Shown here: piece after piece, positions 16,110-24,009 of the stretch
How positions within the stretch are numbered: the stretch's first letter is position 1
Layout: every line of letters begins with the position of its first letter
NCBI GenBank assembly: GCA_964384945.1
Contig: CAYLMK010000001.1
Location: forward strand, 372,001 to 436,000
Length of the DNA: 64,000 bases
Reading direction: 5' to 3'
Source: S015-6 sp964384945
GTDB taxonomy: Bacteria; Desulfobacterota; DSWW01
Notes under the pieces: generated by a model
Database searches by the model: none
What the model was told of the DNA's origin: nothing
The model's input: the letters and a program-made list of their open reading frames with translations, nothing else
Position numbers and translations under genes: made by a program

Positions 16110-18872
16110 CTAGAAGGGAAATCCCAGGGAGAAGTGGACCTCCCCACGGTTCAGGGGAGGGTTGTCCTGGAGCTGGTAGCCGTACTCGACCCGGACCGGC
16201 CCCACCGGGGTGTGCAGCCGGAGGCCGGCGCCGGCCGACCAGCGGAAGGCCTCGAAGCCGATCGTGTCGAACCCTTGGGTGAGACTCCCCACATCCACGA
16301 ACACCACCCCGTTCACCAGCCGGTAGATCGGGAAGCGAACCTCGAGGCTGCCCAGAATGCGCGAGGTGCCTCCTTTGGGGTTTCCCGCCTGGTCCCTGGG
16401 TCCCAGACCGTCCTTGGGGAACCCCCGCACGCTGTTGTTCCCACCGGCGAAGAGAAAGTAGGTCGAGGGGACCGCAGCGCTCCTGCCGTAAGGCTCCACG
16501 TGGTCCAGGGAAACCCGCGACGCCAGGACCCACTCGGGCTTCAACTCCTGGTAGATCTGCCCCTGGAACTCGCAGAGAACCAGTTCGTCATCGCTGCCCC
16601 AGGCCTCGTTCGAGACCGCCACCCTCGCCTGGATGTAACTCCCGCTTTTCGGATAAAGCTTGTCGCCCCTCGTGTCCCTCACGATCTGCGGTCTGACAAA
16701 GAGGTTGGTCGTCTCGGAAGGCTGCGGGGCGTCCGGGGCGTCGCTCTTCACGTCGTAGACGACCGAGTGGTCGAGGAGGAGGAAGAAGCCGGGCGTGTAT
16801 GCCTCGAGGTACCTTCCGTAAGCGCCCGCCTCGATGGACATCGTCTGTTCGGTGTACGCCTCCAGTTCCTCTCTGGCGTACTTCGCCTGGGCGGTGGCGG
16901 TCACCCGCTGCGCCATCAGGGTGGGGTCGGCAAAGCTGAGCCTGACCTCCGACCTCTTCTGCCCGCCCACCACGTCCAGGTTGACCCTCTTGGCCCTCCC
17001 GAGGAGGTTCTCCTCCCGCATGGACAAGAGCCCCTCAAGCCCCCGGTCGGAGTCCAGGCTGATGCCCACCTCTGCCCCGAGCGACTTGCGTTCCCGGACC
17101 TCGATCAGGACGGGGCTCTGCATCGCGTCCCCGGGATGCCCCTCCGCGGGGCCCTCCGAGGCAAGTTCCGAGCCGGGCGCCCGGATCGTGAGCCCCTCAA
17201 AGATCCCCAGCCGGAAAAGGCGCCTGCGTGTCTCGGAAAGCTCCTCGTTCTCGATCGGCTCTCCCTCCTTCAGCCGCAAGGCATTCCGGATGGGATTCAG
17301 GTGGGTCTTGCGATTTCCGGTAACGATCAGCCCGGAAAAGACAAATCTCCTCCCCTCGTCCACATGAAACGAGAGATCCACGGTGTGGTCTTTCTCGACC
17401 CGATAATCCGTGTTCACCCTGACCTGCAGATACCCCCTGTCTGCATAAAATCTCGTGATCCGCCTGGCCTCGGCCGCGAGCTTCCCGGGATGGAAGGGCT
17501 CTGCGGGTTCCAGCAGCATCGCTCCTCTCAACCCCGCCTCCAGATGGGTGCTCACCCCTTCGAGCCGCGACGAGGCGATCGTGTATCGGGGCCCCTCGTC
17601 GATACGGACCAGCAGCCTTGCCCGGTTCTTCCTTTCCTCGTCGGGCTGCAGGGATTCTTCCACACGCACGTCGAGGAAGCCCTCGGACCTGTAAAGATTG
17701 ACGATTGCGTTGCGGTCCTGCTCCCACTTCTCCGTGAGAAACCGGCCCAGCCTGAAGCGGAGGAGGCGCCTCGGCCGCGTGAGCACTTGCCGGGAGAGGG
17801 CCTTGTCGGTGAGGGTGCGGTTTCCCTGGAAGTCCACTTCGCTCAGGTACGATTTCTTCCCTTCGTCGACCGAGAAGACGACCCGGACCTCCGTATCCGC
17901 CTCGGTTCTCTCGAAGGTCACCCTGGCCTCGGGAAAGCCTTTCTCTTCATACAGCCGCTCGATCGCCTCGGCGCTGTCCTCCGCATCGAAGAAACCGCTG
18001 CTCCGGTTCTTGAAGAAGGTGGTCCGTTCCAGGATCCGCCGGCCGGGCAGCGCCGCGTTGCCTCTCACCTCCTGGATGAGCCTCTTTCCTTCATCGACCC
18101 TGACTCTCAGAACGGCCTTCCGTTTGTCCTCTTCGAGTTCCAGGGATTCGATCCGAACCCGGGCGGTGGGGTACCCGAACTGGCTGTAAGATTGCCGGAC
18201 CCTTTCGATTCTCCTGTCGAGCCGGTTCGCGGTCACCCAGGGCCAGATGCGAAACGCTGCGCGAACCCGTTCCGGATCCTGGTTGTTTACCCCCTCCAGT
18301 TCGATACGGCTGAATCGGACGTGGTGCCCCCTTCGGATGCGGTACCGGATTCGGACGGATCCGTCCTCGGGGTCTTGCTCGTAGCCGGGGCTCACCGCGG
18401 TTTCGTACCACCCCTTCTTCTCGAACAGGGATTGAATGCGCCCGGCCTCCTCGGCCAGAAGGCCCTCCTCGAATGGGTCTCCCTCCTGCATGCTCAGGAC
18501 ACGCCGGACGGAGGAGGCAAGGACAAACCCGTTCCCCTTGATGTCGATTCTGCGGACCCGCTCCATCTGCTCGAGATCGAACAGAACGGAGACGCCCTCG
18601 GGCCCCTCCGAGAGGCGGACCGATACGGATCGGAAAAGCCCGCTCTTTTTGAGCATCCGTTCGATGCCCCGTATCCGATCAGCGCTCGTCTGTTTGCCTT
18701 CTTGCAGAGGGATGAGGGGCAGGAAGCTCTCGGCAGGCGGGGAGGCGTACTTCGTGCGTATGTCGATGCGGGTAACGGTGAAGATCCCGGGCTGCGCCCA
18801 GGCCCTTGCGGGAAAAGACAGCAGACAGAGGCCCAGGAAAACGAGTCCCTTCGGAAACCCAGCGGCCCGCAT
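16110..18872 (-). CDS. Omp85 family outer-membrane assembly protein (BamA/TamA-like, about seven POTRA repeats)
   Basis: 920 residues from the ATG at 18872, where a signal peptide (GLVFLGLCLLSFPARAWA-Q) follows; the upstream ten codons are left out. The periplasmic part (residues ~27-560) contains about seven POTRA-like repeats, each opening with a strand such as RRIDIKGN, SRIELEG, LSEVDFQGN or SGLIVTGN and closing with a V-x-V-D-E-G-like strand. The C-terminal half is the 16-strand barrel domain: SLGAEVGISLDSDRG, the FADPTLMAQRV region, GGNNSVRGFPKD (the VRGF lid-lock motif) and a C-terminal strand ending GFPF. E. coli BamA has five POTRA domains and TamA three. Being in an operon with tamB suggests a TamA-like role; the length suggests a BamA-like ancestry. 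Confidence 0.9.
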   Translation of the reverse strand: MRAAGFPKGLVFLGLCLLSFPARAWAQPGIFTVTRIDIRTKYASPPAESFLPLIPLQEGKQTSADRIRGIERMLKKSGLFRSVSVRLSEGPEGVSVLFDLEQMERVRRIDIKGNGFVLASSVRRVLSMQEGDPFEEGLLAEEAGRIQSLFEKKGWYETAVSPGYEQDPEDGSVRIRYRIRRGHHVRFSRIELEGVNNQDPERVRAAFRIWPWVTANRLDRRIERVRQSYSQFGYPTARVRIESLELEEDKRKAVLRVRVDEGKRLIQEVRGNAALPGRRILERTTFFKNRSSGFFDAEDSAEAIERLYEEKGFPEARVTFERTEADTEVRVVFSVDEGKKSYLSEVDFQGNRTLTDKALSRQVLTRPRRLLRFRLGRFLTEKWEQDRNAIVNLYRSEGFLDVRVEESLQPDEERKNRARLLVRIDEGPRYTIASSRLEGVSTHLEAGLRGAMLLEPAEPFHPGKLAAEARRITRFYADRGYLQVRVNTDYRVEKDHTVDLSFHVDEGRRFVFSGLIVTGNRKTHLNPIRNALRLKEGEPIENEELSETRRRLFRLGIFEGLTIRAPGSELASEGPAEGHPGDAMQSPVLIEVRERKSLGAEVGISLDSDRGLEGLLSMREENLLGRAKRVNLDVVGGQKRSEVRLSFADPTLMAQRVTATAQAKYAREELEAYTEQTMSIEAGAYGRYLEAYTPGFFLLLDHSVVYDVKSDAPDAPQPSETTNLFVRPQIVRDTRGDKLYPKSGSYIQARVAVSNEAWGSDDELVLCEFQGQIYQELKPEWVLASRVSLDHVEPYGRSAAVPSTYFLFAGGNNSVRGFPKDGLGPRDQAGNPKGGTSRILGSLEVRFPIYRLVNGVVFVDVGSLTQGFDTIGFEAFRWSAGAGLRLHTPVGPVRVEYGYQLQDNPPLNRGEVHFSLGFPF

Positions 18873-19015
18873 GGAGCATGATTTCGTCTTCAAGCAGATC
18901 ACGGATCAAATCTACTTGATTCGACCCGGAGGCGCAAAACAGGCAATGCCGAAGCCGGGCTGCAGGGTCGCGATAGATGGCCCATCGGTTTCTTTCCGCC
19001 TGCCGGAGATCTCCG

Positions 19016-19438
19016 TCAGGGCGGAGTGCAAACCCCGAAGACGACGAAGGCCAGTTGGTCGCCTGCGACCGTAAGGACCATGTAACCGGTCGCTTCGGTT
19101 AGGGCGAGGCTCCATTTCCGGCCGTTCTGGGTACCGCTGAGAAGCATGACCCCTTCGGCACGCTCCACTTTCTCGATCTTGGAGGTTCCTGCCTCCTGGT
19201 GCCGGGTCGTGTGAATGACCTGCTTGCCGAAATCGACTCGGAGAAAACGCGAGAGTCCGTTGCTTTCCGGGTTCCCGCCTTCGCACCCGATGTCCGGGCT
19301 GCACTCGAATGCGTTGATCATCGCGCACACCAGAGGCTTCGACCCGTCGAAGTCGCCCGCAAGGGCAAGATCCGTAGTCAGGCAAAGAAGAAGCGCGAAC
19401 GTGAGAACCGCCACAACCCCGAGGGTCTTTCTCGTCAT
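19016..19438 (-). CDS. Hypothetical secreted protein (140 aa)
   Basis: The ATG at 19438 follows a strong AGGAGGGAG site. A signal peptide (VVAVLTFALLLCLTTDLALA-G) precedes a mature part beginning GDFDGSKPLVCAMINAFEC, with four cysteines in the first ~30 mature residues and one near the C-terminus (FGVCTPP). I do not recognise a named domain. The Cys pairs suggest a small disulfide-bonded periplasmic protein. The short motif DGSKPLVC recurs in my memory of uncharacterised deltaproteobacterial secreted proteins, but I cannot verify that here. The gene is 29 bp upstream of the glycine-zipper gene's stop, on the same strand. Confidence 0.7.
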   Translation of the reverse strand: MTRKTLGVVAVLTFALLLCLTTDLALAGDFDGSKPLVCAMINAFECSPDIGCEGGNPESNGLSRFLRVDFGKQVIHTTRHQEAGTSKIEKVERAEGVMLLSGTQNGRKWSLALTEATGYMVLTVAGDQLAFVVFGVCTPP

Positions 19439-19467
19439 TTCAACTCCCTCCTCATCGGCCCGGCCTG

Positions 19468-19962
19468 TTACTTCAGGGTGTAATTGCGACCTTCCATGCA
19501 GGCGGAAAAGGCGCGGTCGTATAGGCCCCGTTTCTGCTGGTAGTCGGCCTGCTGCGCTGCGACCTGCTGCTGGTACTGCTCCTGCTGGTTCCTGTAGTCG
19601 GATCGCTTGCGCATCGCTCCGACTCCGCCTCCCGCGACCGCCCCGATAGCGGCTCCCTTGCCAGCGTCCCCGGCGATCGCGCCGCCGATCGCGCCCAGGG
19701 CCGCCCCGCGTGCGGCTCCACCGACCACCTGCCCCTCGTGCTGCAGGCCCGACGGCGGCGGGGCCGGCGCGGCGGCCGGCGCCTGCATGGGATCGAAGCC
19801 GCTCTGCTGCTTGGCCCAGATGTAACACTCGGCCTTGTCCTTCTCCATCTGCTCAGGGCTCTGCCCCTTGGTAGGATAGATAAAAGGTTCGGCCGCCCAG
19901 GCGCTTCCCATGGCCAGACTCATCAGCACGAGCAGAGCCAAGACTCGCACGTTCCGCCCCAT
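19468..19962 (-). CDS. Glycine-zipper (YMGG-like) outer-membrane protein
   Basis: 164 residues from the ATG at 19962, preceded by GAAGGAG. A signal peptide (VLALLVLMSLAMGSAWA-A) is followed by a conserved-looking FIYPTKGQSPEQMEKDKAECYIWAKQQSGFDP block. An Ala/Pro linker leads to a glycine-zipper segment (GGAARGAALGAIGGAIAGDAG then GAAIGAVAGGGVGAM), and finally a Gln-rich coiled-coil-like stretch and a Cys near the end. The KAECYxWAxxQTGxDP-plus-zipper layout is a recurring lipid- or membrane-inserting envelope protein family in proteobacteria. Function is not known. Confidence 0.8.
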   Translation of the reverse strand: MGRNVRVLALLVLMSLAMGSAWAAEPFIYPTKGQSPEQMEKDKAECYIWAKQQSGFDPMQAPAAAPAPPPSGLQHEGQVVGGAARGAALGAIGGAIAGDAGKGAAIGAVAGGGVGAMRKRSDYRNQQEQYQQQVAAQQADYQQKRGLYDRAFSACMEGRNYTLK

Positions 19963-20252
19963 AGCGTCTTCTCCTTCTGGGTTATATTGCGAAAGACCTG
20001 CCGGGAAGTATCTGACCGTCGGGCGTATGATACACCAACGATTTTGGAAAAGTCCATCGCCGGCAGGGATCAATGCCGGGTGAAGAAAACAACGGCTTTG
20101 AGAATCCAGTCCCCTTCGCGGTGTTCCCCCCATGGCTTGCGGAAGAGAGCAGAACAAGGAGGAGGCCGAACAGAATTCTCCAGAGTGCCATGCTCATCCA
20201 AACACGGGCTGCACCGATTTGGTTCTGGATGCGAAGAAGGTCCAGCGGACAA

Positions 20253-21722
20253 TTACGGAGCCTGCTTGAGTGACTTCTCGACCCGTTCCCGCTCCTTCAT
20301 CTCCTCCACCGCCAGCGTATAGGCTACGTAATACTTGAAGATGTTGCTCACGTAATTGACCGGCTCCCGGCCGACCTTCTCTGAGACGACCGCCTCGACG
20401 TTGTTGAACCAGACGTTCGGGTTCAGGCCCCGCTGCTCCGCAAGCTTTCGCATCTGCGCGATCCGAGCGGGCCCTGCGTTGTACGAGGCGAAGGCGAAGA
20501 GCCCCTTGTTGAGACGGTCCATCGGCTCTTTCTCGTAGTACTGGTCTATCATGAAACGGATGTATTTGACGCCGGCGTGAATGTTGGAATCCAACTGCGT
20601 GATGTCGCCCACCTTCAGTTCCTTGCCCGTAGCGGGCATCACCTGCATGACACCGATCGCACCCACCCGGCTTTTCGCCTGGTGGTTGAGCTGCGACTCC
20701 TGGTAGCCCTGGGCAATCATGAGCAGAGGGTCCACATCGTACTCCCCACTGAACTTCTTGAAGATTTCGACCAGTTTCATGAATTTTGCGAGCTCCTGCG
20801 GATCACTCGCGCGCTTGACGGCCTCCGTACTCTTGAAATAGCGTCTCATAATATCATTGCCGAAGGCGGAGCCCTTCCGGTGAGTTTTGACGAATGCGTC
20901 CACCGTCTCCTTGAGCTTGGGGCTATCCTTGCGGAACATCCACGCAATGCGCCCGCCCGTGTTCACCGCCGCCTCGGGGCGCGGGACGATCTGGGTGTAG
21001 ATCCCTTTCCAGAATTCGGCCTTTTGGCTGTCGACGACCGTGACCTTCACGAGCCCCGCATGCACCATCTCCAGGATGTCTTCGTCCTCGAGGGCCTCCG
21101 GGGCAGGACGCAGCTTGACCGGGGTCTTGCCCTCTTGCCGGAAACGGGCGTTGAGCCGCTCCAGATGCTCCCAGTAGGACGACGTCTCGCGCACGAAGAC
21201 CTCCTTGCCGGAAAGATCCTCCACGCTCGCGAGCGGTGGGCCATCCGAGGCGGTCACCGGGATTTCGTTCACGCCGTCCCATACAGGCTCCGAGAAGGCG
21301 ACGAGTTCCTCGCGCTCCGGGGTTATGGTCAACCCTGCGACGGCGATGTCGCCTCTTCCTTCCCGCAGGGCCGGGATCAGGTCGTCGCGGGAGACCGGGA
21401 TGAAAAGCACATGCACGCGGGTTGCCGGTTTGGTCTTGAGCTTCTTGTTGATCTCGTCCTCGAAGGCCTTGAGCCCGTCATAGGCGCTCCCCCGCTGCAC
21501 CCCCTTGTCCACGAAGTAGTAGGATTTGCTGTAGACAACCAGCGCGCGGACCATCCGGCGCTTCACCATCCCGTCGAAGTCGCCCGTCCATTTCAGGCTC
21601 GCAGCGTTCAGGAAGGCTTCCGCCTCGGATACGGGCGGCTCAGCCTCTTCCTGCGCCCACGCACGTCCGCCCATCAGCAGAGAAAGAACCATGAGAAGAA
21701 AAGCCGTGCTTCGATTTTTCAT
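20253..21722 (-). CDS. mltF: MltF-type membrane-bound lytic transglycosylase
   Basis: 489 residues. The signal peptide ends in GRAWA-Q. Residues ~50-290 form a family 3 periplasmic solute-binding domain (LVVYSKSYYFVDKGVQRGSAYDG; REGRGDIAVAGLTITPEREELVAFSEPV). Residues ~320-480 form the SLT lysozyme-like domain with catalytic Glu in YQESQLN, followed by GAIGVMQVMPATG and FASYNAGPARI. This two-domain build is that of MltF, which cuts peptidoglycan glycan strands to 1,6-anhydro products; the binding domain senses muropeptide-like ligands. Monocistronic by spacing: 290 bp of non-coding DNA (19963-20252) follows it, and the nrfA remnant region precedes it. Confidence 0.88.
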   Translation of the reverse strand: MKNRSTAFLLMVLSLLMGGRAWAQEEAEPPVSEAEAFLNAASLKWTGDFDGMVKRRMVRALVVYSKSYYFVDKGVQRGSAYDGLKAFEDEINKKLKTKPATRVHVLFIPVSRDDLIPALREGRGDIAVAGLTITPEREELVAFSEPVWDGVNEIPVTASDGPPLASVEDLSGKEVFVRETSSYWEHLERLNARFRQEGKTPVKLRPAPEALEDEDILEMVHAGLVKVTVVDSQKAEFWKGIYTQIVPRPEAAVNTGGRIAWMFRKDSPKLKETVDAFVKTHRKGSAFGNDIMRRYFKSTEAVKRASDPQELAKFMKLVEIFKKFSGEYDVDPLLMIAQGYQESQLNHQAKSRVGAIGVMQVMPATGKELKVGDITQLDSNIHAGVKYIRFMIDQYYEKEPMDRLNKGLFAFASYNAGPARIAQMRKLAEQRGLNPNVWFNNVEAVVSEKVGREPVNYVSNIFKYYVAYTLAVEEMKERERVEKSLKQAP

Positions 21723-21963
21723 GCGAGACCCTCGTACGTCCGGCGGTCTGAAAGTCCGAACATCAGGGAGCGGAAGAGCTTATTCCCGACCTCGTCTCCT
21801 TCAAAGGGATAATTCTATCAATACCGCGGAAGAACGGCAAGACGGCTGGTCTTATTCGCTCCGACCTGTCGGCGGTCACGGGGCGGGGAGAACCCCCGGT
21901 CGCTTCGCAGGCTGTTGCAGCGAAAGCGAGACCGCCGTCCGGGAGCCAGGCCAAGGGCCCGCT

Positions 21964-22116
21964 GCACGGAAGCCGGCGTCGCCAAGCGCAAGCTGGCCCA
22001 GCAGGGCGAGGTCGATCGACCAGGCCCGCGCCTTGATCTCCTCCTCCGCGGCGTTGTGGCAGGTCTGGCAGGCGCGGTTGAGGTTGAGCAGCGGCGAACG
22101 GACGTGGGGGTCCGAT
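21964..22116 (-). pseudogene. Remnant of an nrfA-like cytochrome c nitrite reductase 3' end
   Basis: Read on the minus strand, the encoded peptide contains HVRSPLLNLNRACQTCHN, EEEIKARA, then SIDLALLGQLALGDAGFRAA. These match the C-terminal part of the intact nrfA at 44624-46036 (HVRSPLLNLNHACQTCHN, EEEIKARA, SIDLARQGQLALRDAGFRAA). About 75 codons that separate KARA from SIDLA in the intact gene are missing, joined in frame. DNA identity over the two matching blocks looks near 90%. No N-terminal part or other haem sites are present, so this cannot be a working gene. The surrounding 21723-22147 interval holds nothing else I can identify. Confidence 0.8.
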
Positions 22117-22147
22117 TGATCCGTAACCCCTGGAAGGAGGCCCACGG

Positions 22148-23305
22148 TCACGGCACCAGGGTGCAGACGTCGTCCGGCCCGCCGATCGTGTCGAACAGGA
22201 AATTCGTCTGGATCGGCACGGTGAAGTTCAGAAGGCCCGTAAAGATCATCTCATACGTTCCGTCATCGTCCGGGTTGAACTCGGCCGGCTGCATCAGGAT
22301 GAAGTCGGACCGGGACGAGTCGGTCTCGTCCAGCGCAAAGCCGGTCTCTTCACCCTCCTGATAGATAAGGAACCGCGCGTCGTACATGTCCGCCAGTGTA
22401 TAGGGCGGCGGCAGGTTGCCGTTGTCGACCAGGGTGAAGGACACGTAGAGAGAACCGCTCTCGTAGCGCTTCGTGCAGACAACGTCCAGGCCCGGGTCCG
22501 GCTGGTAAACATCCAACTCTATGGTTGCACTGGCCGACTCGGCCGATGCCTGGGCGTAAGCCGACACCAGAACCTCGTACCTCTTTCCGTCCGGTTCCGG
22601 ACCGCCCGTCAGTTCAGGCAGCCGAAGGGACCACCGGGTACGGATCGGCACCGCCTCGACGATCGGGTCGCAAAGGGAGGATGGGAAAAGGTCGCAGTTC
22701 TGGATCACCGCCCTTATCTCGCTCATCGTGTCGGTGGCCTGAACCACCACGTCGATCTGGGAGTTCTCGTCGAGGCGCGGCCGCACACCTCCAATGATGT
22801 TGACCTGGGGAGTCGCATAGGCAGCGATCAAGCCGAAGTCGCCTCCCTCAACCTGGCACGTGGCGGAGCACCCGTCACCGTCGGCGGTATTTCCGTCATC
22901 GCAGGCCTCGCTCTCGAGTGGGTCGTGAATGCCGTCTCCGCAGACAGGAATTGTGCAGTTGGCCCGGCAGCCGTCGCCTTCTGTCGTGTTGCCGTCGTCG
23001 CATTCCTCGCCGGTATCCATCACGTTGTCCCCGCACGAGGGTAGCGTACAGTCCAAACGGCATGCGTCGGGCATAGTGTCGCTATTGTCCTCGCCCTGGT
23101 CGCATTCCTCGGCAGGATCTTCGATGCCGTCACCGCAGAGGGGGGGGAAGTTACAAGCAGCCGCTCCGATCGAGATCGCCACCAACGCGACACTCGCCAG
23201 TGTGACGGGGAACAGCCCCTTAGCCAACATTGCTTTTCGCAAGCCCTTCCAGGCTGGCGGTGTTAGCGGTAGTATTAGCGGTATTAAATGACCTTCATTG
23301 TTCAT
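22148..23305 (-). CDS. Secreted DUF4215 (Myxococcus cysteine-rich repeat) lipoprotein
   Basis: 385 residues from the ATG at 23305, or 360 from the ATG at 23230, which would put a lipoprotein signal (VTLASVALVAISIGAAAC) at the very start. Three cysteine-rich repeats follow: CGDGIEDPAEECDQGEDN, CGDNVMDTGEECDDGNTTEG and CGDGIHDPLESEACDDGN, each with a DGCxxxC-like close. This is the DUF4215 pattern, common in large surface proteins of Myxococcota and some Desulfobacterota. The C-terminal ~230 residues are a beta-rich region without a recognised domain (YELYQPDPGLDVVCT-like strands). Probably a surface lipoprotein; ligand unknown. Short direct repeats of CCGCTAA lie near codons 9-14 of the longer start. 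Confidence 0.75.
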   Translation of the reverse strand: MNNEGHLIPLILPLTPPAWKGLRKAMLAKGLFPVTLASVALVAISIGAAACNFPPLCGDGIEDPAEECDQGEDNSDTMPDACRLDCTLPSCGDNVMDTGEECDDGNTTEGDGCRANCTIPVCGDGIHDPLESEACDDGNTADGDGCSATCQVEGGDFGLIAAYATPQVNIIGGVRPRLDENSQIDVVVQATDTMSEIRAVIQNCDLFPSSLCDPIVEAVPIRTRWSLRLPELTGGPEPDGKRYEVLVSAYAQASAESASATIELDVYQPDPGLDVVCTKRYESGSLYVSFTLVDNGNLPPPYTLADMYDARFLIYQEGEETGFALDETDSSRSDFILMQPAEFNPDDDGTYEMIFTGLLNFTVPIQTNFLFDTIGGPDDVCTLVP

Positions 23306-23683
23306 GGTCCGGCCCTTCTCCGGTGTTCGTTCAATTCCCCCGGCCCGCCCGCGGGAGTCCCCGGTACAGGGTGAAACGAGATTCGCTTTCCTGTCATTCG
23401 CATTCCTTGAAACGCACTTCACGCATTTGTTTGCCTCGTTCATCACTTGGCCCTTCTTGCAGGCACAAACAGGACAGGTTACCCGGGATCTTTGTCATGC
23501 CGCTTGGATTCTTTTTGGCTCGCAGGGGATTCCGCCGGCGGAGAGGATTTTTGAAAGGCTCGTCCTGGAAAGGGGTCCGTCCTCCTGAACGCGAGCCCTA
23601 TGAGGGCGTCAGACAGATGGACCAGATCCGCAAGGGCAAGCGGAAGGCCTCGCGGGCGCGACGGGCGGACGAGGCGGATGTGA

Positions 23684-23833
23684 AGACGATCCGGGTGTAG
23701 CGCCGTGGAGAAGATCCTGGAGGTGCCCGGGAAGTGCGAGTTCATGGCCGTGACTGCCTTCGGGAAGCCCCCGAAAGCCGGCGGTCCCGGGGAAAGGAAG
23801 GCCCTGAAGGGCGTGGTTCTCGGCCGGGAATGA
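23684..23833 (+). pseudogene. 3' remnant of a nitroreductase-family gene
   Basis: A frame open after a TGA at 23681 encodes SGCSAVEKILEVPGKCEF, then MAVTAFGKPPKAGG and KALKGVVLGRE before a stop at 23831-23833. This is the shape of the C-terminus of nitroreductases (short 'IL-x-VP-x...V-x-AFG-x-P...RK-x-L-x-x-VV' ending). No FMN-binding N-terminal part exists upstream; the rest of 23306-24009 (about 700 bp) shows no convincing gene. Low-level evidence, but the motif order is distinctive. Confidence 0.5.
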
Positions 23834-24009
23834 GCAGCCGTCCTCCTGCTTATCCTTTACCCCGGCAGAGGTCACCTGTAGGAAGGTGTTTGCCGGCACC
23901 ATCGTATGCGCTATATTGTGTGAAGGTCCTGGAACCGTGATGGTCCGGGCAGGATCGTACGGTTTCACGATGCTTGATTGCCCAACCCACGTGAAGCTGA
24001 GGCGAAGAC

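Noticed and set aside
16134..18881. A 915-codon plus-strand frame opposite the Omp85 gene
   Set aside because: Antisense shadow. It lacks any domain, while the minus frame has POTRA repeats and the VRGF barrel motif.
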